From the NCBI RefSeq assembly GCF_900091315.1, contig NZ_FLSP01000016.1:1-64000 (forward strand): a stretch of DNA of 64,000 nucleotides, written 5' to 3'. This DNA is from Streptomyces sp. DI166. Its GTDB lineage: Bacteria > Actinomycetota > Actinomycetes > Streptomycetales > Streptomycetaceae. The notes beneath the pieces are model-generated. The model was not told the DNA's origin and searched no databases. It worked only from the letters and a program-made list of their open reading frames with translations. A program made the position numbers and the translations under genes. Positions 47,454 through 55,072 of this stretch are shown here, one piece after another. How positions within the stretch are numbered: position 1 is the first letter of the stretch; each line of letters begins with the position of its first letter.

Positions 47454-48052
47454 GCGTGCTCCAGGTGGCCGGTGCGGTTCAGGAGGTACTCGACGAGGCT
47501 GATCAGGGCCCGCGTGGAGGAGACCGGGTCGCGGGCGTCGCAGCGGACGAGGGGCGTTTCGGGCAGCAGGTCGAGGGCTTCGCGCACCTCGTCGAGGGGG
47601 TGCGCGGCGGCGCCGGGGAACTGGTTGACGGCCACCGCGTAGGGCAGTCCGTGTTCCTCCAGCACGCCCATCACCTCGAAGGACTGGCCGAGGCGTCGGG
47701 TGTCGGCGAGGACCAGCGCGCCGAGGGCACCGCGGGTCATGTCCTGCCACAGCGGGGTGAAGCGCTGCTGGCCTGGGGTGCCGAAGAGGTAGAGCACCAT
47801 ACGCTCGTTGAGGGTGAGCCTGCCGAAGTCGAGGGCGACGGTGGTGGTGGTCTTGTCGCGGATGCCTGCGAGGTCGTCGACGAGGGCGCCGGCCTCGGTC
47901 ATGACCTCCTCGGTGCGCAGCGGCCGGATCTCGGAGAGCGTGCCGACGAAGGTGGTCTTGCCGACCGCGAAGTGGCCGACGACGAGCAGTTTGACCGCCG
48001 TTTGCACATGGGGCCCGAGGTGGACGGCGTCAGAGGCGGGCGCGGAGTGCAT
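47450..48052 (-). CDS. cvnD: Conservon Ras/Rap-like small GTPase CvnD
   Basis: 200 residues of the ATP/GTP-binding family of conservons: P-loop GHFAVGKTTFVGTLS (about 26-40), switch region TTTTVALDFGRL, G3 LFGTPGQQRF and G4-like NQFP. CvnD is thought to cycle GTP under control of CvnA-CvnB. AGGAGG 7 nt before ATG 48052 sets the start, giving a 23-bp overlap with cvnC. The cvnE start overlaps its stop. Confidence 0.93.
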   Translation of the reverse strand: MHSAPASDAVHLGPHVQTAVKLLVVGHFAVGKTTFVGTLSEIRPLRTEEVMTEAGALVDDLAGIRDKTTTTVALDFGRLTLNERMVLYLFGTPGQQRFTPLWQDMTRGALGALVLADTRRLGQSFEVMGVLEEHGLPYAVAVNQFPGAAAHPLDEVREALDLLPETPLVRCDARDPVSSTRALISLVEYLLNRTGHLEHA

Positions 48053-48389
48053 CGAGCACCTCCTGGAGGATGCGGGCGTCGGCCGGGCGGGCGGCGGGGA
48101 TCGGGGCGCGGGTGACGATGTGGCCGCTGTCCATGAGGTCGGCGACCAGCACCTTGGTCACGGCGACCGGCAGCGACAGATGGCCGGCCACCTCCGCGAG
48201 GGACAGGGCGCCGGGCCGGCACACCTCCACCACCCGCCGCTTCTCCGGGTTGAGGCCGTCGAGCGGCGGGTCGTCGACCGCGATCAGCAGGGTGACCAGG
48301 TCCAGCGTGTTGCGGGTGGGGTGGGCGCGGCCGTCCGTGACGACGTACGACCGCACCAGCCGGTCGGATGCTCGGCGCTTGGGGGTCAT
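48030..48389 (-). CDS. cvnC: Conservon DUF742 protein CvnC
   Basis: 119 residues, the DUF742 winged-helix-like family: LVRSYVVTDGRAHPT, LDLVTLLIAV, ICRPGALSLAEVAGHLSLPVAVTKVLVADLMDSG (present as VCRPGALSLAE). Function is unknown beyond partnership in conservons. Its ATG overlaps the cvnB stop by ATGA and its end overlaps cvnD by 23 bp. Confidence 0.93.
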   Translation of the reverse strand: MTPKRRASDRLVRSYVVTDGRAHPTRNTLDLVTLLIAVDDPPLDGLNPEKRRVVEVCRPGALSLAEVAGHLSLPVAVTKVLVADLMDSGHIVTRAPIPAARPADARILQEVLDALRARL

Positions 48390-48799
48390 GCCGGGAGGCC
48401 GGCGTCCCGCCGGGCGGGACTGGTCAGCTCCTTGCCCAGCCGGTCGACGAGTTTGTGCATGCGGTAGGTGACGGCCTCCATGTCGACGTCCTCTCCGGTG
48501 GAGACCGCGAGGTAGGCGCCCTCCCCGGCGGCGACCAGGAAGACGTAGCCGTGCGCGAACTCGATCAGGGTCTGCCGCCACGGGGTGTGCGGGCTGCCGC
48601 AGAACTCGGCCGTGCTCCGGCTGATCGACTGGACGCCGGACAGGCCCGCGGCCAGCCGTTCGGCGTCGTCTCGGCCGATGTCCTTGGAGTGGGCGCGGAG
48701 CATGCCGTCGGCGGAGAGCAGGATGGCGTGCCGCGCGTGCGGGACCTGCAGTACGTCGTCCAGCATCCAGCCCAGCGTGTTGTCGGTCAGCCCGGTCAT
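48386..48799 (-). CDS. cvnB: Conservon Roadblock/LC7 protein CvnB
   Basis: 137 residues of the Roadblock/LC7 fold: LGWMLDDVLQVPHARHAILLSADG, AAGLSGVQSIS, YVFLVAAGEGAYLAV. By analogy to MglB it probably acts as a GTPase-activating partner of CvnD at the membrane. ATGA overlaps link it to cvnA upstream and cvnC downstream. Confidence 0.93.
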   Translation of the reverse strand: MTGLTDNTLGWMLDDVLQVPHARHAILLSADGMLRAHSKDIGRDDAERLAAGLSGVQSISRSTAEFCGSPHTPWRQTLIEFAHGYVFLVAAGEGAYLAVSTGEDVDMEAVTYRMHKLVDRLGKELTSPARRDAGLPA

Positions 48800-50124
48800 T
48801 CCTGGGTGTTCCCTTCGTCGTCAAATGGGTTCCGGGCGCCGCGGCCGGAGCGGGTGCCGCGGGCGAAGGCGGCCATGCGGCGGGCGTTCTCGTCCGCGGA
48901 GCGTCCGCCGACCTCGACGGCCGGTGGAGCCTCGGCGGTCGCCGGACGGGCGGTGCGGCGCCGGCGCCGGGGCAGTCCGCCGGGGGTGGTCGCCACGGGT
49001 TCGTGCTCGGGTTCGGGCTCGCGGGCGGGGGCAGTGGCGGGCTCGGGCTCGGGCTCGGGCGGCGCGTCGGGTTCGGTGGTGGGGCGCGCGGACGGTACGG
49101 GGGCGGGTTCGGGCGCGGGTACGGCTTCCAGGTGGGTGAGCAGCGCGGCGGGCAGGAACACCACGGCGCGTACACCGCCGTAGGGCGAGAGCGTGTCCAC
49201 CGAGACGTTGAACCCGTAGCGCCCGGCGAGGACCCCGATGACGGCGAAGCCGAAGCGGGGCGGGTCGCCGAGCCGGGTGATGTCCACCGGGCGGCTGCCG
49301 GTGAGGAGTTCGGCGGCGTGCTCGGCCGCCCTGCCGTCCATGCCGACGCCGGCGTCGTCGATCACGACGCAGGCGCCGTTGTGCACGCTCTGCACGGTGA
49401 CCTCGACCGTGGTGCCCGGCTGGGAGTGGCGGGCCGCGTTGTCGAGGAGTTCGGCGACGGCGAGGACGACCGGCTCCACGGCCCGGCTGCGCACGGCGAG
49501 ATCGACCTCGCCGTTGACGCGGACGCGACGGTAGTCGCGGATGCGGGAGGTGGCACCGCGTACCACCTCGGTCAGCGCGGAGGTGGCGCGCTGGCGGCCC
49601 GGCCAGGAGCCGCACAGGACAGCGACGGCCTGCGCCCGGCGGCCGAACTGGGCGTTGGCGTGGTCGATTTCGAGCAGGTCACGCAGCACGTCGGGGTTGT
49701 CGTGGCGGTCCTGCATATCGGCGATGGACACCTGCTGTTCGTTGGCGAGGGCCTGAATGGAGCGCATGGACGCCTTCAGGGCGGCCTTCGCGGACTGGTC
49801 GGCGCGGGCACGGGCGTGCTCGACGGTGTCGGTGAACCGTTCCACGACGGCGTCCAGACACCCCGCGAACTCCGTGTCCGCCAGCCGGTGGTCGAGCGGG
49901 AGCGCGGCCGTGTCCCGCGGCTGGGCGGTGTCCTGCACGGCCGGAAGGCGGACCGTGACGAGGTGCCGCAACGCCTCGTCACGGGCCCGCAGGCCGTCGC
50001 TCAGTTCGGTGGTGCGTGCGCGCTGCCGTGCGCTGATGCCGCGTTCGCGCAGCAGCAGCACGGCGACGGCGATCAGGCCCACGGCCAGGCACCAGAGCAC
50101 GGCCTCCGGTATCCGTTCCGTCAT
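48796..50124 (-). CDS. cvnA: Conservon sensor histidine-kinase-like protein CvnA
   Basis: 442 residues. One membrane helix at 6-25 (AVLWCLAVGLIAVAVLLL), then a coiled-coil/nitrate-sensor-like region and an HATPase domain with N-box AELLDNAARHS, VVIDDAGVGMD and RFGFAVIGVLAGR. As in other conservon A proteins there is no recognisable phosphoacceptor histidine box. A Pro/Glu-rich linker precedes a basic C-terminus. GAGGA precedes ATG 50124. First gene of cvnABCDE. Confidence 0.9.
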   Translation of the reverse strand: MTERIPEAVLWCLAVGLIAVAVLLLRERGISARQRARTTELSDGLRARDEALRHLVTVRLPAVQDTAQPRDTAALPLDHRLADTEFAGCLDAVVERFTDTVEHARARADQSAKAALKASMRSIQALANEQQVSIADMQDRHDNPDVLRDLLEIDHANAQFGRRAQAVAVLCGSWPGRQRATSALTEVVRGATSRIRDYRRVRVNGEVDLAVRSRAVEPVVLAVAELLDNAARHSQPGTTVEVTVQSVHNGACVVIDDAGVGMDGRAAEHAAELLTGSRPVDITRLGDPPRFGFAVIGVLAGRYGFNVSVDTLSPYGGVRAVVFLPAALLTHLEAVPAPEPAPVPSARPTTEPDAPPEPEPEPATAPAREPEPEHEPVATTPGGLPRRRRRTARPATAEAPPAVEVGGRSADENARRMAAFARGTRSGRGARNPFDDEGNTQE

Positions 50125-50408
50125 CAGGTCCTCACAGCAGGTGGTGGGTCGACGAGCGCAAGACGGTAGTGCCGTGCGGGGAGCGGGACTTGTCCGGGCG
50201 CGCAGGGAAGTTGCCGTGGGGCGCATACGGGGTGCGGGAAGGCAACGATCGCGCCGAATTCGCTTCGGTCTGAGGCCAAATGTGAGCGCGAAATGTTTCG
50301 GAAACCGATTGCCGACGCCTAGTGTGCAGGGAGTAACAGCCCTCGGGCACAGGGGAGTTGCCGACAGCAGCAGCGCCGCTCGGGGCACGTCACAGCGGAG
50401 GATGAGCG
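50125..50408. promoter_or_regulatory. Divergent promoter region between cvnA and the AraC gene
   Basis: 284 bp without a credible ORF. It contains the 11-bp palindrome GTTTC-G-GAAAC (about 50295-50305) and TAGTGT at 50320-50325, a plausible -10 for the AraC gene. Nothing resembling a terminator is present. Confidence 0.4.
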
Positions 50409-51365
50409 GTGTCCGCGGGAAGCTATGTCGTGGAGACGACGAGGACCGCCGAGGTCGAGGCGGGCGAGCGGACCGAGTTGTGGACGGAGCGGGTGGGCAC
50501 GTACCACCCGCGGATGGACTACCGGTTCGGTTCCCCCGCGTCGTTCCGTGGCGAGCTGATCCGCCAGCACAGCGCCACCTACCAGATCGTCACCTGGCAC
50601 AGCGACGAGGTTGAGTACGCCCGCACTCCCGGCCTGATCCGGCAGACCCCCGACCCCGACTACCGGCTGCTGATCCCACTCGCCGGCGAGATGCGGCTGC
50701 GCCAGGCCGACGAGGAGGTCCGGATGGGTCCGGGCACGGGCAGCCTGTTCACCCTGGGCACGCCCTTCGAACTGAGGCACGGCGACTCCCTGCACGGTGT
50801 CGTGATGTCGATACCGGCCCAGGAGATCGAGGGCCCGCTGAACAGCAAGGCCCCGCTGGTCACCGGCCTCGACCTGACCAAGGGCCTGGGCCGGGTCCTG
50901 CACACCGTCGTGCGCAGCCTGCACGAGGAGCGCGACGATCTGACCGCCGCGCAGTTCGACGCCGTCTGCGACCGGGTCGTGGAGATGCTCCGTATGCTCG
51001 CCGTCGGCGACGACCGCCCCACCGGCCCCGGCCACCTGACGGAGGTCGAGGCGATGGTCCGCCGCTACGTCCGCGCCCACGCCGCCGACCCCGCCCTGTC
51101 GGGTACGTCCATGGCCCGCGCCCTCGGCTGGTCCCTGCGCCAGATCCAGCTCGCCCTCCAGCAGGTCGGCACCACGCCCCGCGACCTGATCCGCGAGGAA
51201 CGCCTCCGCCTGGTCCGCGACCGCCTCCGCTGCCCCGACTGCGACCACCTGACCATCACCGACCTGGCCTACGCCTCCGGTTTCTCCTCGGCCAGCGCCA
51301 TGAGCACGGCCTTCCACCGCCGCTTCAGGGTGAGCCCCAGACAAATGCGGCGCAGGGACCGCTGA
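50409..51365 (+). CDS. AraC family transcriptional regulator (AraC_binding_2 type)
   Basis: 318 residues. The N-terminal half is the AraC_binding_2 (cupin-like) domain (YRFGSPASFRGELIR, YRLLIPLAGEMRLRQADEEV). The C-terminal 100 residues are the double HTH (TSMARALGWSLRQIQLALQQVGTTPRDLIREERL and DLAYASGFSSASAMSTAFHRRFRVSP). The start at GTG 50409 follows GGAGG. It is divergent from the conservon and convergent with the truncated MNIO gene; a 7-bp stem at 51362-51384 covers both stops. Confidence 0.9.
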   Translation: MSAGSYVVETTRTAEVEAGERTELWTERVGTYHPRMDYRFGSPASFRGELIRQHSATYQIVTWHSDEVEYARTPGLIRQTPDPDYRLLIPLAGEMRLRQADEEVRMGPGTGSLFTLGTPFELRHGDSLHGVVMSIPAQEIEGPLNSKAPLVTGLDLTKGLGRVLHTVVRSLHEERDDLTAAQFDAVCDRVVEMLRMLAVGDDRPTGPGHLTEVEAMVRRYVRAHAADPALSGTSMARALGWSLRQIQLALQQVGTTPRDLIREERLRLVRDRLRCPDCDHLTITDLAYASGFSSASAMSTAFHRRFRVSPRQMRRRDR

Positions 51366-51380
51366 GCGCACCGCGTCCGC

Positions 51381-52606
51381 TCAGGCCGGTACCTCGTCGT
51401 CGACGAGCCGGACCCGGTACCGGCCGCGCCGCGGCGACGCCGGCAGGCGGCCCGCGCCCAGATCGGTCAGCAGGGCAGTGGGATCGGTGTCGAGGGCCAC
51501 GGTGCAGGGCGTGCCGTCGATCCGGGCCCGCAGCAGTCCGAGGTCGAGTTGGAGGACTTGCGCCAGCCACGGCACGTGGGGAAGGTCCCCGGCCAGGTGC
51601 TCGGCGAAGGCGAACGCCTCCTCGGAGGCGAAGAGCCGCGGCGGTCGCGCGCGCAGGTAGGCGTCCAGGAGCCGGGCCACGCCTTCGGGCCCGAGTGTGA
51701 GGAGCAGCAGCCGTGTGGTGTAGCGCAGAGCTCCCGCCAGCGCGCTGCCCCTGAACTCGGTGACGAGTTCGCGCAGCAGGCCGATCGCGGGGTCGGCGGC
51801 GAGTTCGCGGGCGAGCGGTGTGCCGGGGTCGCGGCCGATGACCAGACTTGCCAGGGTGTGCTCCCACTCGGCGGGGAGTACCTGTCCTCCCGCCGCGCTT
51901 GCCGGGAGCGCCACTGGGAGCGCCACCGGGCGCGGCGACGACAGCGGGGGCAGCGGATCGGCGTCCGGCCAGGCCTCCCGCACGAACGAGAGCAGGTCAC
52001 GTACGGCGCCCGCGTCGAGTTCCGGTACGGAGCCCGGTGTCACCTCGAACAGGACGGCGCGCAGGGCGGGCAGCCGGGGCAGGACGCGCGCGGCGAGCGC
52101 GAGGAGTTCGGCGTCGGGCAGGCCGGAGTGGGAGTCCAGCCAGTACCCGCGGTGCTCGGTGCCGCCCGCCAGGTGCACCTCCCACACCCGGTCCAGCGGC
52201 AGTTCGGCCAGGAGGGTGTCCACGCCGCCCCGGCCGTTGCGTTCGTTGGCCAGCACGTTGTGCAGGTCCAGGAGCAGACCGCAGCCACTGCCCTCGGCGA
52301 CCCGCCGCACGAAGTCGCCGTCGGTCAGCTCGCCGGGCCTCGGCCGGAGGTAGTTGGTGCCGACCTCGATCGCCGAGGGACAGCTCAGCGCATCGGCCAT
52401 GATGCGCACCGACCGGACGGCGGCACGCACCCCGGCGTCGTTCTGGCAGGGCGGCAGCATGAAGCCGGTGTGGAATCCGCCCGTCGCGTCCGCGACCCGG
52501 TTGAAGGCCAGGTGCTCGCTGACCCACGGGGCTCGCAGCCGCTCGGCCAGTTCGCCGACGAGGGCCGTGTGCCGGTCGTCGGGCGGGCAGGTGCCGCCGA
52601 CGGGCG
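51381..52606 (-). pseudogene. DUF692 (MNIO) protein fused to a partner-like domain, 5' end missing
   Basis: The reading frame begins in the middle of a DUF692 (multinuclear non-heme iron-dependent oxidase) fold at about VGGTCPPDDRHTALVGEL, and continues WVSEHLAF, IEVGTNYLRP, LLLDLHNVLANERN, WEVHLAGGTEHRGYWLDSHS and LFEVTPGS. The first 65-70 residues, including the first strand with a metal-binding His, are absent. After residue 210 or so a second helical region (GALRYTTRLLLLTLGPEGVARLL) resembles the partner proteins of MNIO enzymes. Intact MNIOs modify cysteines in ribosomal peptides. A chance GTG near 52623 might still express the fragment. No RiPP precursor is apparent nearby. Confidence 0.7.
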
Positions 52607-53060
52607 GTTCGTCGCGGCGCACATCAAGTCCGTCCAGAACAGCGACCTCGGCGAACCCCAGACCACCGCCGTGGCCAGCATTTTCGACCCGGCAGGGGGC
52701 GGCGACGTCATCACGAGCGGCACCGCCGGTTCGCCGAAGCACTTCACCCGGACCTCCCCCGCTCTGACGGCACTTCCCGGCGGCCGATTCGTCATGGCCT
52801 GGGTGGAGAAGAGCGCGGACACGTTCTCCACCGTTCCGACGGTGACGGCACAGCTGTACTCGGACGCACAGCTGAACATCGGCACTCCGGTTCAGGTCAG
52901 CTCCGGCAATCCGAAGAACTGCTTCCACCTGTCCGCGGCCGCCGTCTTCGCCAACGGCTCCCAGGAAAGGGTCTTCCTGACGTGGGCGCACATGACGGCC
53001 GACGGCAAGACCTCCATCCGCGGGAGCGTCCTGACCGCTGGGCCGGGTGGTCTGTCGTGA
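52596..53060 (+). pseudogene. C-terminal fragment of a beta-propeller-like protein
   Basis: From about 52596 the plus strand encodes DGRFVAAHIKSVQNSD, SPALTALPGGRFVMAWVEKS, VTAQLYSDAQLNIGTPVQVSS and RVFLTWAHMTADGKTSIRG. The DGRFV-type blocks repeat at propeller-blade spacing, as in secreted actinobacterial propeller proteins. There is no start codon or ribosome binding site in frame at the 5' end, and the frame runs antisense into the MNIO gene. It is therefore a 3' remnant joined head-to-head to the truncated MNIO gene at 52592-52606. Confidence 0.65.
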
Positions 53061-53077
53061 GGCAGGGGTGACCGGGG

Positions 53078-53089
53078 TAGCGTTCCTGC
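53078..53089 (+). promoter_or_regulatory. Leaderless-type -10 of the EF-G domain IV-like gene
   Basis: TAGCGT at 53078-53083 lies 6 nt before ATG 53090, and there is no Shine-Dalgarno. Confidence 0.5.
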
Positions 53090-53500
53090 ATGACCTCAGG
53101 GCCGGTTCGGTTTCCGCCGTTTCCCATCCGGGGTGTCCGGGTGCGGCATCAGAAGCAGAACTGCGCGCCGCACTTCGCCGAGATCGAGGTGGACTTCGAG
53201 CCCGCCGCCGAGGGGTTCGTCTTCGAAGTGGCGCGCGAGCTGTCGGTGGAACCCCCGTCGGCCGGGGACCTGTCCCGCTTCGTCACCGCCGCGGCCCGCG
53301 GCATCGAGGAGCAGCTCACGTCGCCCGACCACGGGTACCGCGTCGTCGTCGCCACCCGCGTCGTGCTGCGGCACGTCCGGGCGCACGCGTCGGACTCCCA
53401 TGAACTGGCGTTCCGGATCGCGGGGTACCTGGCCGCCCGCAAAGCCTTGGAGAGGGCGGGCGGCCATGGATCGGCGGCGGGGCTCAGCCCCACGCCGTGA
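53090..53500 (+). CDS. Stand-alone EF-G domain IV-like protein
   Basis: 136 residues. HFAEIEVDFEPAAEGFVFE, LSRFVTAAARGIEEQL, GYRVVVATRVVLRHV and SDSHELAFRIAGYLAARKALERA match, in order, the conserved pattern of translation elongation factor G domain IV (the DSxxxAF signature and flanking strands). No GTPase or other EF-G domain is present. In EF-G this domain enters the ribosomal A site; the role of isolated copies is not known to me. Its 3' end overlaps the convergent GH43 gene by 17 bp. Confidence 0.7.
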   Translation: MTSGPVRFPPFPIRGVRVRHQKQNCAPHFAEIEVDFEPAAEGFVFEVARELSVEPPSAGDLSRFVTAAARGIEEQLTSPDHGYRVVVATRVVLRHVRAHASDSHELAFRIAGYLAARKALERAGGHGSAAGLSPTP

Positions 53501-54854
53501 CCGGGACGAACGAGCTGTCCTGGCGGAAGAGACCGGTTCCGTCCGTGCGGTCCACGCGGAGTTGGTAGGCGTAGTGGCGCAGGTAGTGGCCGGGGTAGTT
53601 GTACGACTCGAAGCGCAGGGAGCCTGGTGTCGTGCCGGTGCGGGGGATGAACGTCGCGTCTCTCGCGAACGTGGTCGTGCCGTTGTTCGCGTCGAAGCGG
53701 GCCCGGAAGTCGTAGTGGCGCAGGTAGTTGCCGGACGTGTCGCGGAAGGAGATCGCGGTGGGGTCGGCCAGGCCGGCGGTGACGGTGAAGGTGGACGCCT
53801 GCTTGTCCGTGGTCGTGCTCGTCGCGGTCACCACCGGGAGGTTCAGCAGCGCCGACTGCTGTTGCCAGTAGCGGGTGGGGTAGTTCGCGGACTGGAAGGA
53901 GCGGGTGGCGTCGCGCGGTAGCGTCGGGCCGCCCGTCACCGTCTCTTTCACCACCGTGAAGTGGCGGGCCGTGCCCGAGATCGACGGGAGGGCTGTCGGG
54001 GGCGACCACGTCGTGAAGGTGTCGTAGCTGTCGCTGTAGTAGTAGCGGGCCTCGCCGTAGGCGTCGAAGAACAGGCGCCAGGCGCCGTTGTCGAGCTGGA
54101 CGAGGGCCGGGCCCTCGCGGTAGCTGCCCCAGCCCGCCCAGTCGCCGGTGCGGGAGATCGTGTACGGGCCGGTGAGGCTGGACGCCGTGCCGTACTCGAT
54201 GTACTTCGTCGTCTCGTTCTTGGTGAAGGCGTGGTAGGTCGAGCCGAGCTTCACCAGGTAGGTGTCGATGTGGTTGGCGCCTATGCCGGACAGGGGGGCC
54301 GGGGAACTCCACGATGTCAGGGCGGAGTTCGTCGCACGCAACGCGTACGGCGTGAAGATCCACTCGTCGTTCGTCGTCGAGCAGGACACGATGATGTGCA
54401 CGCTGCCGTCGCTGTCGACGAAGAACTCCGGGGCCCAGGCGCGGGAGAGGTTCGCGATCGGGACCGGGTGGTCGTAGAGGAACGTCCAGTTGAGGCGGTC
54501 CGCGCTGCGGGCGAAGCCGATGGTGGTGCTGGGGTCCTGCCAGGTGTGCGTCGTGTAGGTGGCGTAGTAGTAGCCGTCGGTGTGCTTGATGACGCTCGCG
54601 TCGCGGATGCGGCCGGCGGGCGGGGTGTAGGCGGAGGCCCGCAGCAGCCGGAAGTCGGTGGCGTCGTCGGACTGGTAGACGTTCACCGTGCCGTCGTCGC
54701 TGTTGAGGAACGGGACGATCGTGTAGCGGGTGGCGGAGCCGTTCGGTGGGGCGGCGGCGAGGGCGGGGGTGTCGTTCAGCAGGAGCGCGGCGGCGGGGGC
54801 GGCGGCCATCGCGCGGAGCAGGGTGCGGCGGGACGGAGCGGGGTGGGGGGTCAT
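53484..54854 (-). CDS. Secreted GH43-like arabinan-degrading enzyme with AbfB domain
   Basis: 456 residues. Twin-arginine signal (PSRRTLLRAMAAAP) with cleavage near residue 34. A five-bladed propeller-like catalytic part (about 45-310) has IRDASVIKHTDGYYYATYTT, SRAWAPEFFVDSDG and EGPALVQLDNGAWRLFFD, the Asp/Asp/Glu layout of clan GH-F. A C-terminal AbfB beta-trefoil (about 315-456) has repeated SFQSANYPTRYWQ, YLRHYDFRARF and FESYNYPGHYLRHYAY blocks that bind arabinofuranose side chains. It is expected to release arabinose outside the cell. ATG 54854 is preceded by AGGGAG. An inverted repeat lies 38-55 bp upstream. Confidence 0.88.
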   Translation of the reverse strand: MTPHPAPSRRTLLRAMAAAPAAALLLNDTPALAAAPPNGSATRYTIVPFLNSDDGTVNVYQSDDATDFRLLRASAYTPPAGRIRDASVIKHTDGYYYATYTTHTWQDPSTTIGFARSADRLNWTFLYDHPVPIANLSRAWAPEFFVDSDGSVHIIVSCSTTNDEWIFTPYALRATNSALTSWSSPAPLSGIGANHIDTYLVKLGSTYHAFTKNETTKYIEYGTASSLTGPYTISRTGDWAGWGSYREGPALVQLDNGAWRLFFDAYGEARYYYSDSYDTFTTWSPPTALPSISGTARHFTVVKETVTGGPTLPRDATRSFQSANYPTRYWQQQSALLNLPVVTATSTTTDKQASTFTVTAGLADPTAISFRDTSGNYLRHYDFRARFDANNGTTTFARDATFIPRTGTTPGSLRFESYNYPGHYLRHYAYQLRVDRTDGTGLFRQDSSFVPVTAWG

Positions 54855-54891
54855 GGGCGGCTCTCCCTGCCGGCGTACGGCGACGCCAGCA

Positions 54892-54909
54892 TGTTCGTGG
54901 TATCGAACA
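54892..54909. promoter_or_regulatory. Inverted repeat upstream of the GH43/AbfB gene
   Basis: Perfect arms TGTTCG (54892-54897) and CGAACA (54904-54909) are separated by 6 bp. A further GTTCG half-site follows at 54912-54916. Probable operator of a sugar-responsive regulator encoded elsewhere. Confidence 0.5.
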
Positions 54910-55033
54910 GAGTTCGGTAAGTCGGTCAGAAGGTAGGGGTGGGGCTGGAGTGCGTCAATGGTTCGCGCACACATGCGCCGTACACCCAAGTCCCGCCCTC
55001 GCCAAGGTCGTTCCGTCGCGGCGCCGCACAGGT

Positions 55034-55045
55034 TACTGTTCAGTA
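55034..55045. promoter_or_regulatory. Palindrome in the amidase promoter
   Basis: TACTG-TT-CAGTA is a perfect 12-bp palindrome 28-39 bp before the amidase ATG. Its left half overlaps a TACTGT that could be the -10, so a repressor bound here would block initiation (inference). Confidence 0.45.
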
Positions 55046-55072
55046 GACAAGGCCGTCCCCGGAGGTGTCCGT

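Noticed and set aside
51362..51384. 7-bp inverted repeat over the AraC and MNIO stops as a terminator
   Set aside because: Stem is short and loop large; listed only in passing.
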